A stretch of DNA of 64,000 bases from contig CAJNDS010000033.1 in NCBI GenBank assembly GCA_905221605.1, positions 74,580 to 138,579 of the forward strand. The letters run 5' to 3'. The notes beneath the pieces were generated by a model. That model made no database searches and was not told the DNA's origin. It was given only the letters and a program-made list of their open reading frames with translations. Made by a program: the position numbers and the translations under genes. The stretch comes from Symbiodinium natans. Its lineage: Eukaryota; Sar; Dinophyceae; Suessiales; Symbiodiniaceae. This document shows, piece by piece, positions 1 through 9,969 of this stretch; position 1 is the stretch's first letter, and each line of letters opens with the position of its first letter.

Positions 1-231
1 TATGTTAGTCTTCACTTCGGTGCGGACGCATAGGATAATCCAAAAATGTGAGCTCACCTGGCGAGTGAGAATGAAAAGTCCTATCGTTTTCCTTGCTCTA
101 GTAACATGCCGGGCCCATTAATATGGGTGCCAACGATGTTCTGCAAGACGGCCGGCGTGCCGTATGTTCCTCGATTGTTAGTCGTGAACCAGCACCCGGC
201 GTGATTGGCAACGTTTTCTTTTTTGTTTGTT
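1..231. repeat. Direct repeat A, copy 1 (partner at 5328-5558)
   Basis: The first 231 bases recur as a direct copy at 5328-5558 with scattered substitutions and small indels. Both copies lie immediately upstream of an FNIP/LRR-like repeat block, so the arrangement looks like a 5.3-kb duplication of a boundary or 5' region. I see no convincing ORF in it. Confidence 0.9.
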
Positions 232-741
232 TTTTGCGGCTGCAACAGTTTGGTTACGTTTAACGCAGCATTCAACCAGCGTTTGAAAGTGGATCCAGAT
301 GATCAACACTTCGCAGTTCATGACCTTTGAGTTAAAGGGCTGGACATCGTCAACTTCTACGTCCACAAGCAGCACCGGCAAACCCCAGCCCTTTACCCTC
401 AACCCTAAACCCTAACCGCACGTCGAGCGCCTCGAGCACCTCGAATGAGCAGACCCTCGCAGGTGACTTCAACCAAAGCGTGGAAAATGTGGCCCACCTG
501 GAAGCTCGCAGTCCTTGATCCTCGGATATGCGTCCAACCAGAGCGTGAACAATGTGGGGCTACACGGCAGCTTGCAGTCCTTGTGCTTCGGGTTCGCTTG
601 CAGCCAGCACTTCCAGAATGTCACGTTGCCTGACAGCCTGCAGTCCTTGAGCCGTGGAGGTGTTCTACGTCAACAAGCAGGACGTCCAGCACCTCAACGT
701 CCAGCACCTTCACGTCCAGCACCTCACCGTCCAACGCGACC

Positions 742-870
742 ATGTCTTCCAGTAGCAGTACAACATCCACTACATCGACCTCTTCGACGTCCAGTTCGTT
801 CACGTTAACTTCATCAACGTCTACTTCAGCCACATCTACGTCATCCAGCGGAGGGTTTAGGGTTTAGGGT
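742..870 (+). other. Ser/Thr-rich short reading frame (repeated at about 2115-2210 and 3300-3405)
   Basis: From the ATG at 742 the frame is almost only Ser and Thr and stops inside a TTTAGGG-like run. Related DNA recurs in module 4 (about 2115-2210) and after the last module (about 3300-3405). Such stretches are typical of mucin-like linkers next to repeat domains, but here each is isolated and short, so it is probably a linker fragment of the dead repeat gene. Confidence 0.4.
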
Positions 871-1060
871 TTCGGGTTTAAATCCTCGACCTCGACGTCA
901 TCGAGCACCAGCTCATGAAGCTAGACATCGTCGACTTCTACGTCCACAAGCAGCACCGGCAAATCCTAGCCCTAAACCCTTAACCCTAAACCCTAACAGC
1001 ACGTCGAGCGCCTCGAGCACCTCGAACGAGCAGACCCTCGCAGGTGACTTCAACCAAAGC

Positions 1061-1255
1061 GTGGACAACGTGGCCTTGCCCGGAAGCTCGCAGTCCTTGA
1101 GCTTCGGCAATGCTTCCAACCAGAGCATGAACAATGTGGGGCCGCCCGGCAGCTTGCAGTCCTTGAGCTTCGGGTTCGCTTGCAGCCAGCGCTTCCAGAA
1201 TGTCACGTTGCCTGACAGCCTGCAGTCCATGAGCCCTAGAGGCTCATCAAGCTAG
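1061..1255 (+). pseudogene. In-frame FNIP/LRR-like repeat fragment (module 2)
   Basis: This is a 64-codon open stretch holding just over two 22-residue units. The repeated pattern is N-V-x-L-P-G-S-x-Q-S-L-S-F-G followed by a variable pair and S/N-Q-S. FNIP-type leucine-rich repeats have a 22-residue period with an F/Y-N-x-P-like signature; here NQS replaces it. The units keep an exact 66-bp period, so the protein reading is credible. It ends at a stop just after the repeats, and no start, intron or trans-splice site is clear. It could be one exon of a larger gene or a dead fragment. Confidence 0.5.
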
Positions 1256-1382
1256 ACATCGTCGACTTCTACGTCCACAAGCAGCACCGGCAAACCCTAG
1301 CCCTAAACCCTTTGCCCTAAACCCTAACAGCACGTCGAGCACCTCGAACGAGCAGACCCTCACAGGTGACTTCAACTAAAGC

Positions 1383-1577
1383 GTGGACAATGTAGCCTTG
1401 CCCGGGAGCTCGCAGTCCTTGAGCTTCGGCTATGCTTCCAACCAGAGCGTGAACAATGTGGGGCCACCCGGCAGCTTGCAGTCCTTGAGCTTCGGGTTCG
1501 CTTGCAGCCAGCGCTTCCAGAATGTCACGTTGCCTGACAGCCTGCAGTCCATGAGCCCTGCAGGCTCATCCAGCTAA
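1383..1577 (+). pseudogene. In-frame FNIP/LRR-like repeat fragment (module 3)
   Basis: This is a near-identical 64-codon paralogue of the fragment in the previous module, with the same units and the same stop position relative to the module boundary. Differences are a few substitutions, such as GYASNQSV instead of GNASNQSM. Conservation of frame between neighbouring modules suggests recent duplication rather than selection. Confidence 0.5.
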
Positions 1578-3539
1578 GACATCGTCGACTTCTACGTCCA
1601 CAAGCAGCACCGAAAACCTAGCCCTGAACCCTCAACCCTAAACCCGAACAGCACGTCGAGCGCCTCGAGCACCTCGAACGAGCAGACCCTCGCAGGTGAC
1701 TTCAACCAAAGCGTGGACAATGTGGCCTTGCCCAGAAGCTCGCAGTCCTTGAGCTTCGGCTATGCTTCCAACCAGAGCATGAACAATGTGGGGCCACCCG
1801 GCTTGCTCCTTGAGCTTCGGGTTCGCTTGCAGCCAGCGCTTCCAGAATGTCACGTTGCATGACAGCCTGCAGTCCTTGAGCCAGTCCTTGAGCTTCGGAT
1901 ATGCTTCCAACCAGAGCGTGAACAATGTGGGGCTACACGGCAGCTTGCAGTCCTTGTGCTTCGGGTTCGCTTGCACCCAGCACTTCCAGAATGTCACGTT
2001 GCCTGACAGCCTGCAGTCCTTGAACCGTGGAGGTGTTCTACGTCAACAAGCAGGACGTCCAGCACCTCAACGTCCAGCGCCTTCACGTCCAGCACCTCAC
2101 CGTCCAACGCGACCATGTCTTCCAGTAGCAGTACAACATCCACTACATCGACCTCTTCGACGTCCAGTTCGTTCACGTTAACTGCATCAACGTCTACCTC
2201 AGCCACGTTTAGGGTTTAGGGTTTCGGGTTTATCTCCTCGACCTCGACGTCATCGAGCACCAGCTCATGAAGCTAGACATCGTCGACTTCTACGTCCACA
2301 AGCAGCACCCGCAAGCCCTAGCTCTAAACCCTCAACCCTGAACCCTAACAGCACGTCGAGCACCTCGAGCACCCAACCAGAGCATGAACAATGTGGGGCC
2401 ACCCGGCAGCTTGCAGTCCTTGAGCTTCGGGTTCGCTTGCAGCCAGCGCTTCCAGAATGTCACGTTGCCTGACAACCTGCAGTCCTTGAGCCCTGGAGGC
2501 TCATCAAGCTAGACATCGTCGACTTCTACGCCCACAAGCAGCACCGGCAAACCTTGGCCCTTTACTTTCAACCCTAACAGCACGTCGAGCGCCTCGAGCA
2601 CCTCGAACGAGCAGACCCTCGCAGGTGACTTCAACTAAAGCGTGGACAATGTCGCCTTGCCCGGAAGCTCGCAGTCCTTGAGCTTCGACTATGCTTCCAA
2701 CCAGAGCGTGAACAATGTGGGGCCACCCGACACTTGCAGTCCTTGCGCTTCGGGTTCGCTTGCAGCCAGCGCTTCCACAAAGCGTGGACAATGTGGCCTT
2801 GCCGGGAAACTCGCAGTCCTTGAGCTTGTGAACAATGTGCCACCCGGCAGCTTGCAGTCCTTGAGCTTCGGGTTCGCCTGCAGCCAGCGATTCCGGAATG
2901 TTACGTTGTCTGACAGCCTGCAGTCCACGAGCCCTGGAGGTGTTCCACGTCAACAAGCAGGACGTCCAGCACCTCAACGTCCAGCACCTCCACGTCCAGC
3001 ACATCACTGCCCAGCACGGCAAACCCTCGCCCTGAACCCTCAACCCCAAACCCCAACGCTTACAGCCGGAGCTTGGAGAATGTGGCCCTGCAGGAGCCCT
3101 ACTACCACCCATATCTCCACTAGCAACAATTTTCCTCTTTTCGGTCAATTTTCATTTTCAAAAACGAGTCCAGTGCTATGGCCACTACCTCCAGTCTCTT
3201 GGATTGGAGAGCTTTCGCCAGATCCTTAAGTTTCAGCGGCTCACCTCATGTAACATTTCACATAGCACGTAATCCTAAAACCCACATGAGCAACCACGTC
3301 TTCCAGTAGCAGAACATCCACCACATCAACCTCTTCGACTTCCAGTTCGTCTACGTCACCTTCACGAACGTCAACTTCGGCCACATCTACTTCATCCAGC
3401 AGGGATTAGGGTTTAGGGTTTAGGGCTTAGGGTTCACATCTTCGACCTCGACGTCACCGAACACCAGCTCATCAAGCTCGACGTCGTCGACTTTTTAGCA
3501 TGACATACCCCAAACCCCAGAAGATCTCGAGCCCATCAA

Positions 3540-4060
3540 GCTTGAGTGGATCGTGATGCTGTTAGCTTGCGTGTTGTGAATAGCAAAGCAGCTGAGCAGA
3601 ATTGCGTGAGCATGTTGTGTGAGCATGTGATGGAGCATACATGGACATGAACGATGACGACGGGAAGGTTCGGAACACATCATGAGGGACGGAGCAGTGC
3701 AATGCATGACATGAATGCCAGCATGTGTGGAGCAGTTCAGTTTGCAGAAAAGCATCTGAGCGTGATGAGCAGAGTTATGTGAGTATGTCTAGCGAGCAGA
3801 GGGCACTTGCATGGTGGGAACGACTGATGTCATGTGCTGAGCATGTTTGAGTGTGGAGCATCTAAGCACGAATTGTGGAGCATCTGAGCGTGATGAGCAG
3901 AGTTGTGTGAGCATGAAGCGGGGAATATCAGAGCATGAACTGTGGAGCATCTGAGCGTGATGAGCAGAGTCGTGTGAGCATGAAGTGTGGAGCATCAGAG
4001 CATGAACTGTGGAGCATCCGAGAGTGATAAGCACAGTTGTGTCGAAGAGCGATGAGCAGA
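3540..4060. repeat. GAGCATG-word minisatellite with a 67-bp period
   Basis: The words GAGCATG, GGAGCATCTGAGCG and GATGAGCAGAG recur throughout. Three consecutive units start at 3874, 3941 and 4008, exactly 67 bp apart; a fourth, diverged, lies near 3745. A second patch of the same words is at 4840-5095. I see no gene here. Confidence 0.7.
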
Positions 4061-4151
4061 GTTTTGGGACATCGTCATCGAGTTCGAACATGTGTGTTCA
4101 CGTGTACGTGCTTATGATAGGATACTTCATATAAAGTCTCATTCGTGACCC

Positions 4152-4258
4152 TTCTACTTCATCATCTTGGACGTTCGCCTCGGCAGCTTGCTTGAGCATG
4201 TCCTTCTCCAGCAGATCTCCAACTACATGAATATGTGGAGCACTAAAACAAAGTGTGT
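4152..4258 (+). repeat. Repeat B, copy 1 (partner at 5152-5256), degenerate LRR-like unit
   Basis: This stretch and 5152-5256 share order and wording: a CGCCTCGG...CTTGCT..GAGCATCT core followed by CACTAAAACAAA and a GTGTGT tail. The translated plus strand resembles a leucine-rich unit (RLGGLLEH). It is followed by a (GT)-rich run at 4252-4275. Confidence 0.6.
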
Positions 4259-4510
4259 GTATGTGCGTGTGTGTGTGGCACACCGCTGTACATGCGGGTT
4301 CGTGAACAAGCAGGAGCATGTTGCGATGATGATGAAGTTCGTGATTTTGAGTACATCAACATGTTTTCGTTCGGAAATCAGCAGGGGGCCGAGGAGAGTG
4401 TGGACTGGGGTGTGGGGGTCCTCGGCCAACGAAGACGCCCCCACACCCCACCCACACTCTGTGTAAACGTACCTGCGCTTCAACATTTCTTTTTTCGTTT
4501 TGCATGATGC

Positions 4511-4860
4511 ATGGCTGAACACTTGGTGACAACGCAGATATTGCATGAAGCATGGATGAATTCTTTGAGTTTGACGTTTGACACGGAGTTCTGCCAGAAC
4601 TTGGAGGCAATCCGACTGCTCAACACCTTGCAGACGTTAACGTTCAGCGCAGAGTTCCATCAGAGCTTGGAAGGGGTCCAGCTGCCCAGCAACCTGCAGA
4701 CGTGGACGTTTGGCGTGCGGTTTTGCGTCTTTCCAACCAGAGCTTGGAGGAGATGTAGCTGCCCAACGCCCTGCCGATGCTGAAGTTCGGTGCAAAGTGC
4801 TTGGCGGAGATCCAGCTGCCCAACACCTCGCAGACCTGGAGCATGTGAAGCATAAGCGTG
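4511..4860 (+). pseudogene. FNIP/LRR-like repeat gene fragment with frame break
   Basis: From 4511 the frame reads about 70 residues with three 22-residue FNIP/LRR-like units of the form L-x-T-F-x-x-x-F-x-Q-x-L-E, for example TLTFSAEFHQSLEGVQLP. These are closer to a canonical FNIP-like pattern than the satellites further right. Around 4725 the repeat continues in another frame (N-Q-S-L-E-E is visible after a shift) and meets a stop, so the locus is broken. It lies between two GAGCATG-rich minisatellites. Confidence 0.5.
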
Positions 4861-5095
4861 TGGAGCAGGAAGTGGTGCATGAGCATGTTGGAGTGGTTGA
4901 GCACGCACAGTGTGTGAGCATGTGGACGGGATGAACAGACATGAGTGATCGAGCATGACTAGCGTTTGAACATGTGGAAGAGCTGAGCAGACATGAGTGA
5001 TTGAGCATGTTCGGTGTTTGAGCATGTGGTGGAGATGAGCAGCTTTGAGTGAATGAGCATGAGCAGTGTGAGAGCGTGTGAATGGCGTGATTCAC
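4840..5095. repeat. Second GAGCATG-word minisatellite
   Basis: GAGCATG and GAGCATGTGG words recur at irregular 25-60 bp spacing, with ACATGAGTGATYGAGCATG repeated at about 4940 and 4992. No gene is evident. Confidence 0.6.
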
Positions 5096-5151
5096 GTGCA
5101 AGTGTGGGAAGTTTTACTTACTCACATAAAGCTCCATTCGTGAAGTTCTTT

Positions 5152-5256
5152 GCCATCTCCATGGATGATCGCCTCGGTGGCTTGCTAGAGCATCTCTACC
5201 TTCGGAGCATCTCCATCTACCAGTTTATGTGGAAACACTAAAACAAAAAGTGTGTT
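5152..5256 (+). repeat. Repeat B, copy 2
   Basis: Direct partner of 4152-4258, with the same degenerate leucine-rich core and the CACTAAAACAAA tail. Confidence 0.6.
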
Positions 5257-5327
5257 ATACAGCCAGCCCGCCCTCGCCTTGGGCCGCGGGTGTAGGTGGA
5301 GCCTCGCTCCTACGCGTTCATGCTGCC

Positions 5328-5558
5328 TATGTTAGTCTTCACTTCGGTGCGGACGCATAGGATAATCCAAAAATGTGAGCTCACCTGGCGAGTGAGAATG
5401 AAAAGTCCTATCGTTTTTCGTGCACTAGTAACATGCCGGGCCCATTAATGTGGGTGCCAACGATGCTCTGCAAGACGGCCGGTGTGCCGTATGTTCCTCT
5501 ATTGTTACTCGTGAACCAGCCCCCGGCATGATTGGCAACATTCTCTTTTTGTTTGGTT
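5328..5558. repeat. Direct repeat A, copy 2
   Basis: This is the second copy of the sequence that begins the window. It marks the left edge of the 67-bp satellite in the same way that copy 1 marks the left edge of the six-module block. Confidence 0.9.
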
Positions 5559-6564
5559 TCGCTACCACAATGGTTTACATAGGACAAAGTAGTTGATCTT
5601 GCTTTGCCCTGACGAACCGCGCGCGACTCATGGACGGCTACCAGAGACCACGACAGGGATGGCAATGGCAACCTCCACCTCCTCCGGCCAGAGTCTGACG
5701 TTTGCCTGGAAGCTTGCAGTCCTTGAGCTTCGGGTACGCTTGCAACCAGAGCTTGGAGAATGTGACGTTCGCCTGGCAACTTGCAGTTCTTGAGGTTCGT
5801 GACGTTGGCCTGGCAGCTTGCAGTCCTTGAGCTTCGGGTGCGCTTACAACCAGAGCTTAGAGAGTCTTACGTTGCCTGGCAGCTTGCAATCCTTGAGCTT
5901 CGGGTACGCTTACAACCAGATCTTGGAGAATGTGACGTTTGCCCGGCAGTTTGCAGTCCTTGCGATTCGTGACGTTTGCCTGGCAGCTTGCAGTGCTTGA
6001 GCTTCGGGTACGCGTGCAACTAGAGCTCGGAAAGTGTGACGTTTGCCTGGCAGCTTGCAGCCCCTGAGCTACGGGTACGCTTGCAACCAATTCTTGGAGA
6101 ATGTGACGTTTGCCCGGCAGGTTGCGGTCCTTGAGCTTCGTGACGTGTGCCAGGCAGCCTGCAGTCCTTGAGCTTCGGGTACGCTTACAACCAGAGCTTG
6201 GAGAATGTGACGTTTGCCTGGCAGCTTGCAGTCCTTGAGGCAACCAGAGCTTGGAGAGTGTGACGTTTGCCTGGCAGCTTGCAGTCCTTGAGATTCGTGA
6301 CGTTTGCCTGGCAGCTTGCAGTCCTTGAGCTTCGGGTACGCTTACAACCAAAGCTTGGAGAGTATGGCGCTTGCCCGGCAGCTTGCAGTCCTTGAGTTCC
6401 GGGTGCGCTTACAATCAGAGCTTACGTTTGCCTGGCAGCTTGGCGGAGACCCAGTTGCCCAACACCTTGGACCTGAATGTGACGTTTGCCTGGCAGCTTG
6501 CAGTCCCTGAGTTGCGTGACGTTTGCCTGGCAGCTTGCAGTCCTTGAGCTTCGGGCACGCTTAC

Positions 6565-6792
6565 AACCGGCACGCTTGCAACCACACCTACCCCACACCC
6601 TTTCCCCCCACCACGTCACAGGAACATGCCCGTCAATTTCTGAGACCCTATCCCACCCCCTTTCCCCCACCACGTCCGCTTTTCAAAACAGCTTGCAGTC
6701 CTTGAGCTTCGGGTGCACCTACAACCAGAACTTGCAGAATGTGACGTTCGCCTGGCAACCTGCAGTCCTTGAGCTTCGTGATGTTCGCATGG
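6565..6792 (+). repeat. Satellite segment duplicated at 8880-9116
   Basis: A unit-breaking spacer (CACACCTACCCCACACCC, then ACGTCACAGGAACATGCCC) plus the following satellite units recur at 8880-9116 almost unchanged. Another internal copy pair is about 7490-7720 and 8630-8865. The satellite therefore grew by block duplication of several units as well as by single units. Confidence 0.8.
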
Positions 6793-7854
6793 CGGCTTGC
6801 AATCCTCGAGCTTCGGATACGTTTGCGACCAGAGCTTGGAGAGTGTGACGTTTGCCTGGCACCTTGCAATCCATGAGCTTCGGGTACACTTACAACCAAA
6901 GCTTGGATGATGTGACGTTTGCCTGACAGCCTGCAGTCCTTGAGCTTCGTGACGTTTGCCTGGCAGCTTGCAATCCTTGAGCTTCGGGCACGCTTACAAC
7001 CAGAGCTTGGATGATGTGACGTTTGCATGACAGCTTGCAGTCCTTGAACTTCGTGACGTTTGCCTGGCAGCTTGCAATCCTTGAGCTTCGGGCACGCTTA
7101 CAACCAGAGCTGGGAGTTTGTGACGTTTGCCTGGCAGCTTGCAGTCCTTGAGCTTCTGGTACGCTTGCAACCAGAGCTTGGAGAATGTGACGTTTGCCTG
7201 GCAGCTTGCGGTCCTTGAGCATCTAGTACGCTTACAACCAGAGCTTGGAGAATATGACGTTTGCCTGGCAGCTTGCAGTCCTTGTGTGACGTTTACCTGG
7301 CAGTTTGCAGTCCGTGAATTTCGGGTATGCCTACAACCAGAATTTGGACAATGTGACGTTTGCCTGGCAACTTGCAGTCCTTGAGCTTCGTGACGTTTGC
7401 CTGGCGGCTCGTAGTCCTTGAGATTAGGGTACACCTACAACCAGAGCTTGGACAGTGCGATGCTTGCCTGGCAGCTTGCCGCTTCGGGCACGCTTACAAC
7501 CAGAGCTTGGAGAACGTGACGTTTGCCCGGCAGCTTGCAGTCCTTGAGCTTCGTTTTCGCTTACAACCAGAGCTTCGACAATGTGCTTGCAATCCTTGAG
7601 CTTCAGGTACGCTTACAACCAGAGCTTGGAGAATGTGACGTTTGCCTGGCAGCTTGCAGTCCTTGAGCTTCGTCACGTTTGCCTGGTAGCTTGCAGTCCT
7701 TGAGCTTCGGGTACGCTTACAACCAGAACTTGGATTGGAGAGTGTGACGTTGGCCTGGCAGCTTGCAGTCATTGAGATTCGGGTGCGCTCACAACCGGAG
7801 CTTGGACAATGTGACGTTCGCCTGGCAGCTTGCAGTCCTGAGCTTCGTGACGTT

Positions 7855-8198
7855 TGACGCAGACGGCAATCAACAAGGCGGTGCAGGCCGACCGTGCCCC
7901 ACACCCTTTCCCCTCCAACCTCTTCGCAAGAACACGCCAGCCAATTTCAGAAATGGTATCCGAATCGACAAGTACCACCACAGGACTACGCCACCGGCAT
8001 GACCATGGACCACGCGGGCGTAGTCAGCACGTGCCTATGTTGAGCAGTGACGATCCCCACCCCCTCCCTCCCTAAACTCAGCGTCATGCAGTGAAGTACG
8101 ATTTTGATCATGCATATCACGCGTTCATGCGCAGCTTGTCCCTTCCCCAGTCCCTCACCTACCCAGAGCGCTTTTCACCAGTGGCTGACGTAGTGGCA
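7855..8198. other. Non-satellite interruption in the 67-bp array
   Basis: Satellite words stop near 7855 and resume near 8199. The stretch between has no long ORF, no terminal inverted repeats that I can see and no obvious direct repeats at its edges. It may be the remnant of a host sequence between two satellite blocks. Confidence 0.4.
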
Positions 8199-9309
8199 GC
8201 CTGGCAGCTTGCAGTCCTTGAGCTTCGGGTACGCTTACAACCAGAGCTTGAACTGGAGAGTGTGACGTTGGCCTGGCAGCTTACAGTCCTTGGGATTCGG
8301 GTACGCTTACAACCAGAGCTTGGAGCATGTGACGTTTGCCTGACAGTTTGCAGTCCTTGAGCTTCGGGTACGCTTATACCCAGAACTCGAAGAATGTGAC
8401 GTTTGCTAGACAACTTGCAGCCCTTGAGCTTCGTGACGTTTGCCTGGCCACTTACAATCCTTGAGCTCCGGGCACGCTTACAACCAGAGCATGGAAAGTG
8501 TGACGTTTGCCTGGCAACTTGCAGTCCTTGAACTTCGGGCGCGCTTGCAACCAGAGCTTCGAGAATGCGACGTTTGCCTGATTAGGGTACGCCTACAACC
8601 AGAGCTTAGACAGTGCGATGTTTTGCCTGGCAGCTTGCCGCTTCGGGCACGCTTACAACCAGAGCTTGGAGAACGTGACGTTTGCCTGGCAGCTTGCAGT
8701 CCTTGAGCTCCGTTTACGCTTACAACCAGAGCTTCGACAATGTGCTTGCAATCCTTGAGCTTCGGGTACGCTTACAACCAGAGCTCGGAGAATGTGACGT
8801 TTGCCTGGCAGCTTGCAGTCCTTGAGTTTCGTCACATTTGCCTGGTAGCTTGCAGTCCTTGAGCTTCGGGTACGCTTACAACCGGCACGCTTGCAACCAC
8901 ACCTACCCCACACCCTTTCCCCCACCACGTCACAGGAACATGCCCGTCAATTTCTGAGACCCTACCCCACCGCTTTCCCCCACCACGTCCGCTTTTTAAA
9001 ACAGCTTGCAGTCCTTGAGCTTCGGGTGCACCTACAACCAGAACTTGGAGAATGTGACGTTCGCCTGGCAACTTGCAGTCCTTGAGCTTCGTGATGTTCG
9101 CATGGCGGCTTGCAATGGCGCCGGTCTTTGGGGGCATTCAAACACAAGGAGCCACGTGGTGCATGAAGCGTTCCTTCGGATTATCGGGAAGTTCCGGGCA
9201 TGGAGTCTCCTGGCACAGCTTTTGAAAGCCTTTGAAAGCTTCAGGCTTTGGGGTTAAAAGGGGCTGGTGCTTGTTGACTTTTCGGGCGGGGTGAGTCTCT
9301 GTCGCCACC

Positions 9310-9968
9310 TTGTCGCAAGCTTTGGGCTGGGCTAACTTCCCCGAGTCCGAGGAGCCAGTGGTGCAATTGATGACCAAGGAGTTCAAAGACGAGATGCTTG
9401 AGGAAACCAAGGGCATGCTTCACCCTGACCTTAACGTCCCGAAATCAATAGAAAGGGCAGCTAAACTTGCAGTAGAAGTCCAAAACGGCAAGGTTGCCTT
9501 GCTAAATAATCTTGGCGATGAGACGCTCCAAGAAAGATTCTACGATGATTGGCAAAGCGCTGTGACCGCACTTGGCCTTGCCAGCCATGAAGCAATGGGA
9601 GAGTGCCAGAAGGGACGCTATGGGCACAAATGCCAAGATTGGATCGCAAAAGGTGGTGCTGTGATTTCCTTGATGTTCAAGTGCACTGGCCCTTTGTGAT
9701 AGAGTACTTGACAGCTAACCCGCGGGCGCTTGAGGAAGACAAGTATCATACCTTTGACGCCTACAATCACGTCATCCTCCTCGACATGGTTCGCAGGTGG
9801 AAGCTGCAACGAATGTCTACCTTCGACAATTTCTACGAGTACCATGAAGAAGGCGGCACTGTTGCATCGTGCTGCGCGTATTTGCAGGAAGACTTCTACG
9901 CTGGCCTCAACGACGAGAAATTCAACGATCCTCGGCTTCGAGAGGAAATACGAAACGAAGTGCTGTGA
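9310..9968 (+). pseudogene. Unknown protein gene fragment with one frame break
   Basis: The first frame (9310 to about 9690) reads a charged, helix-like protein containing KEFKDEMLEETKGMLHPD and SIERAAKLAVEVQNGKVA. The second frame, overlapping and ending at 9968, continues with IEYLTANPRALEEDKYHTF and DKEK-poor, Asp/Glu-rich sequence ending LREEIRNEVL before a stop. The protein character of both halves and the lack of repeats suggest one gene broken near 9670, or an unseen intron. Bases 9312-9573 recur at 51739-52001, where the frame continues into an unrelated tail. I do not recognise the family and assign no function. Confidence 0.45.
9312..9573 (+). repeat. Duplicated gene segment C, copy 1 (partner at 51739-52001)
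   Basis: The two copies start with GTCGCAAGCTTTGGGCT and end at GTGACCGCACTTG, with a few substitutions between. Flanks are unrelated on both sides. The reading frame is preserved in both copies. Confidence 0.85.
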
Positions 9969-9969
9969 G

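Larger units (their letters stand above)
342..3060 (+). repeat. Six tandem modules of a degraded FNIP/LRR-like repeat gene
   Basis: Modules begin at about 342, 923, 1255, 1578, 2276 and 2512, each with the words GACATCGTCGACTTCTACG then CACAAGCAGCACC. Each module has the same order: a telomere-like stretch (CCCTAAACCC variants), a stretch rich in CTCGAGCACCTCGAA, then two or three FNIP/LRR-like units read on the plus strand with core LPGSLQSLSFG...NQS. Modules vary in length from about 236 to 698 bp because some also carry CGTCCAGCACCT tandem words and a Ser/Thr-rich stretch. Reading frames run for only 64-131 codons. I infer a tandemly amplified gene or exon fragment that no longer encodes a long protein, although small exons cannot be excluded. 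Confidence 0.75.
5694..9116 (+). repeat. 67-bp FNIP/LRR-derived satellite with 39-bp deletion units
   Basis: Dozens of units follow the consensus GCCTGGCAGCTTGCAGTCC, TTGAGCTTCGGGTACGC, TTACAACCAGAGCTTGG, AGAATGTGACGTTT. A true 22-residue unit would be 66 bp, but most units here carry an extra T (GACGTTTGCC instead of ACGTTGCC), giving 67 bp. For example GACG ends at 5700 and 5767. Each unit therefore shifts frame, and CCTTGAGC supplies a TGA in one frame. Many units are shortened to about 39 bp by the same internal deletion joining GAGCTTCG directly to TGACG. Non-satellite DNA interrupts at about 7855-8198. I infer a coding repeat that has become a non-coding satellite. Confidence 0.85.

Noticed and set aside
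5857-8928. Many 60-160 codon minus-strand frames across the 67-bp satellite
   Set aside because: They are complements of the FNIP-derived unit, differ in frame from unit to unit and have no domain likeness.
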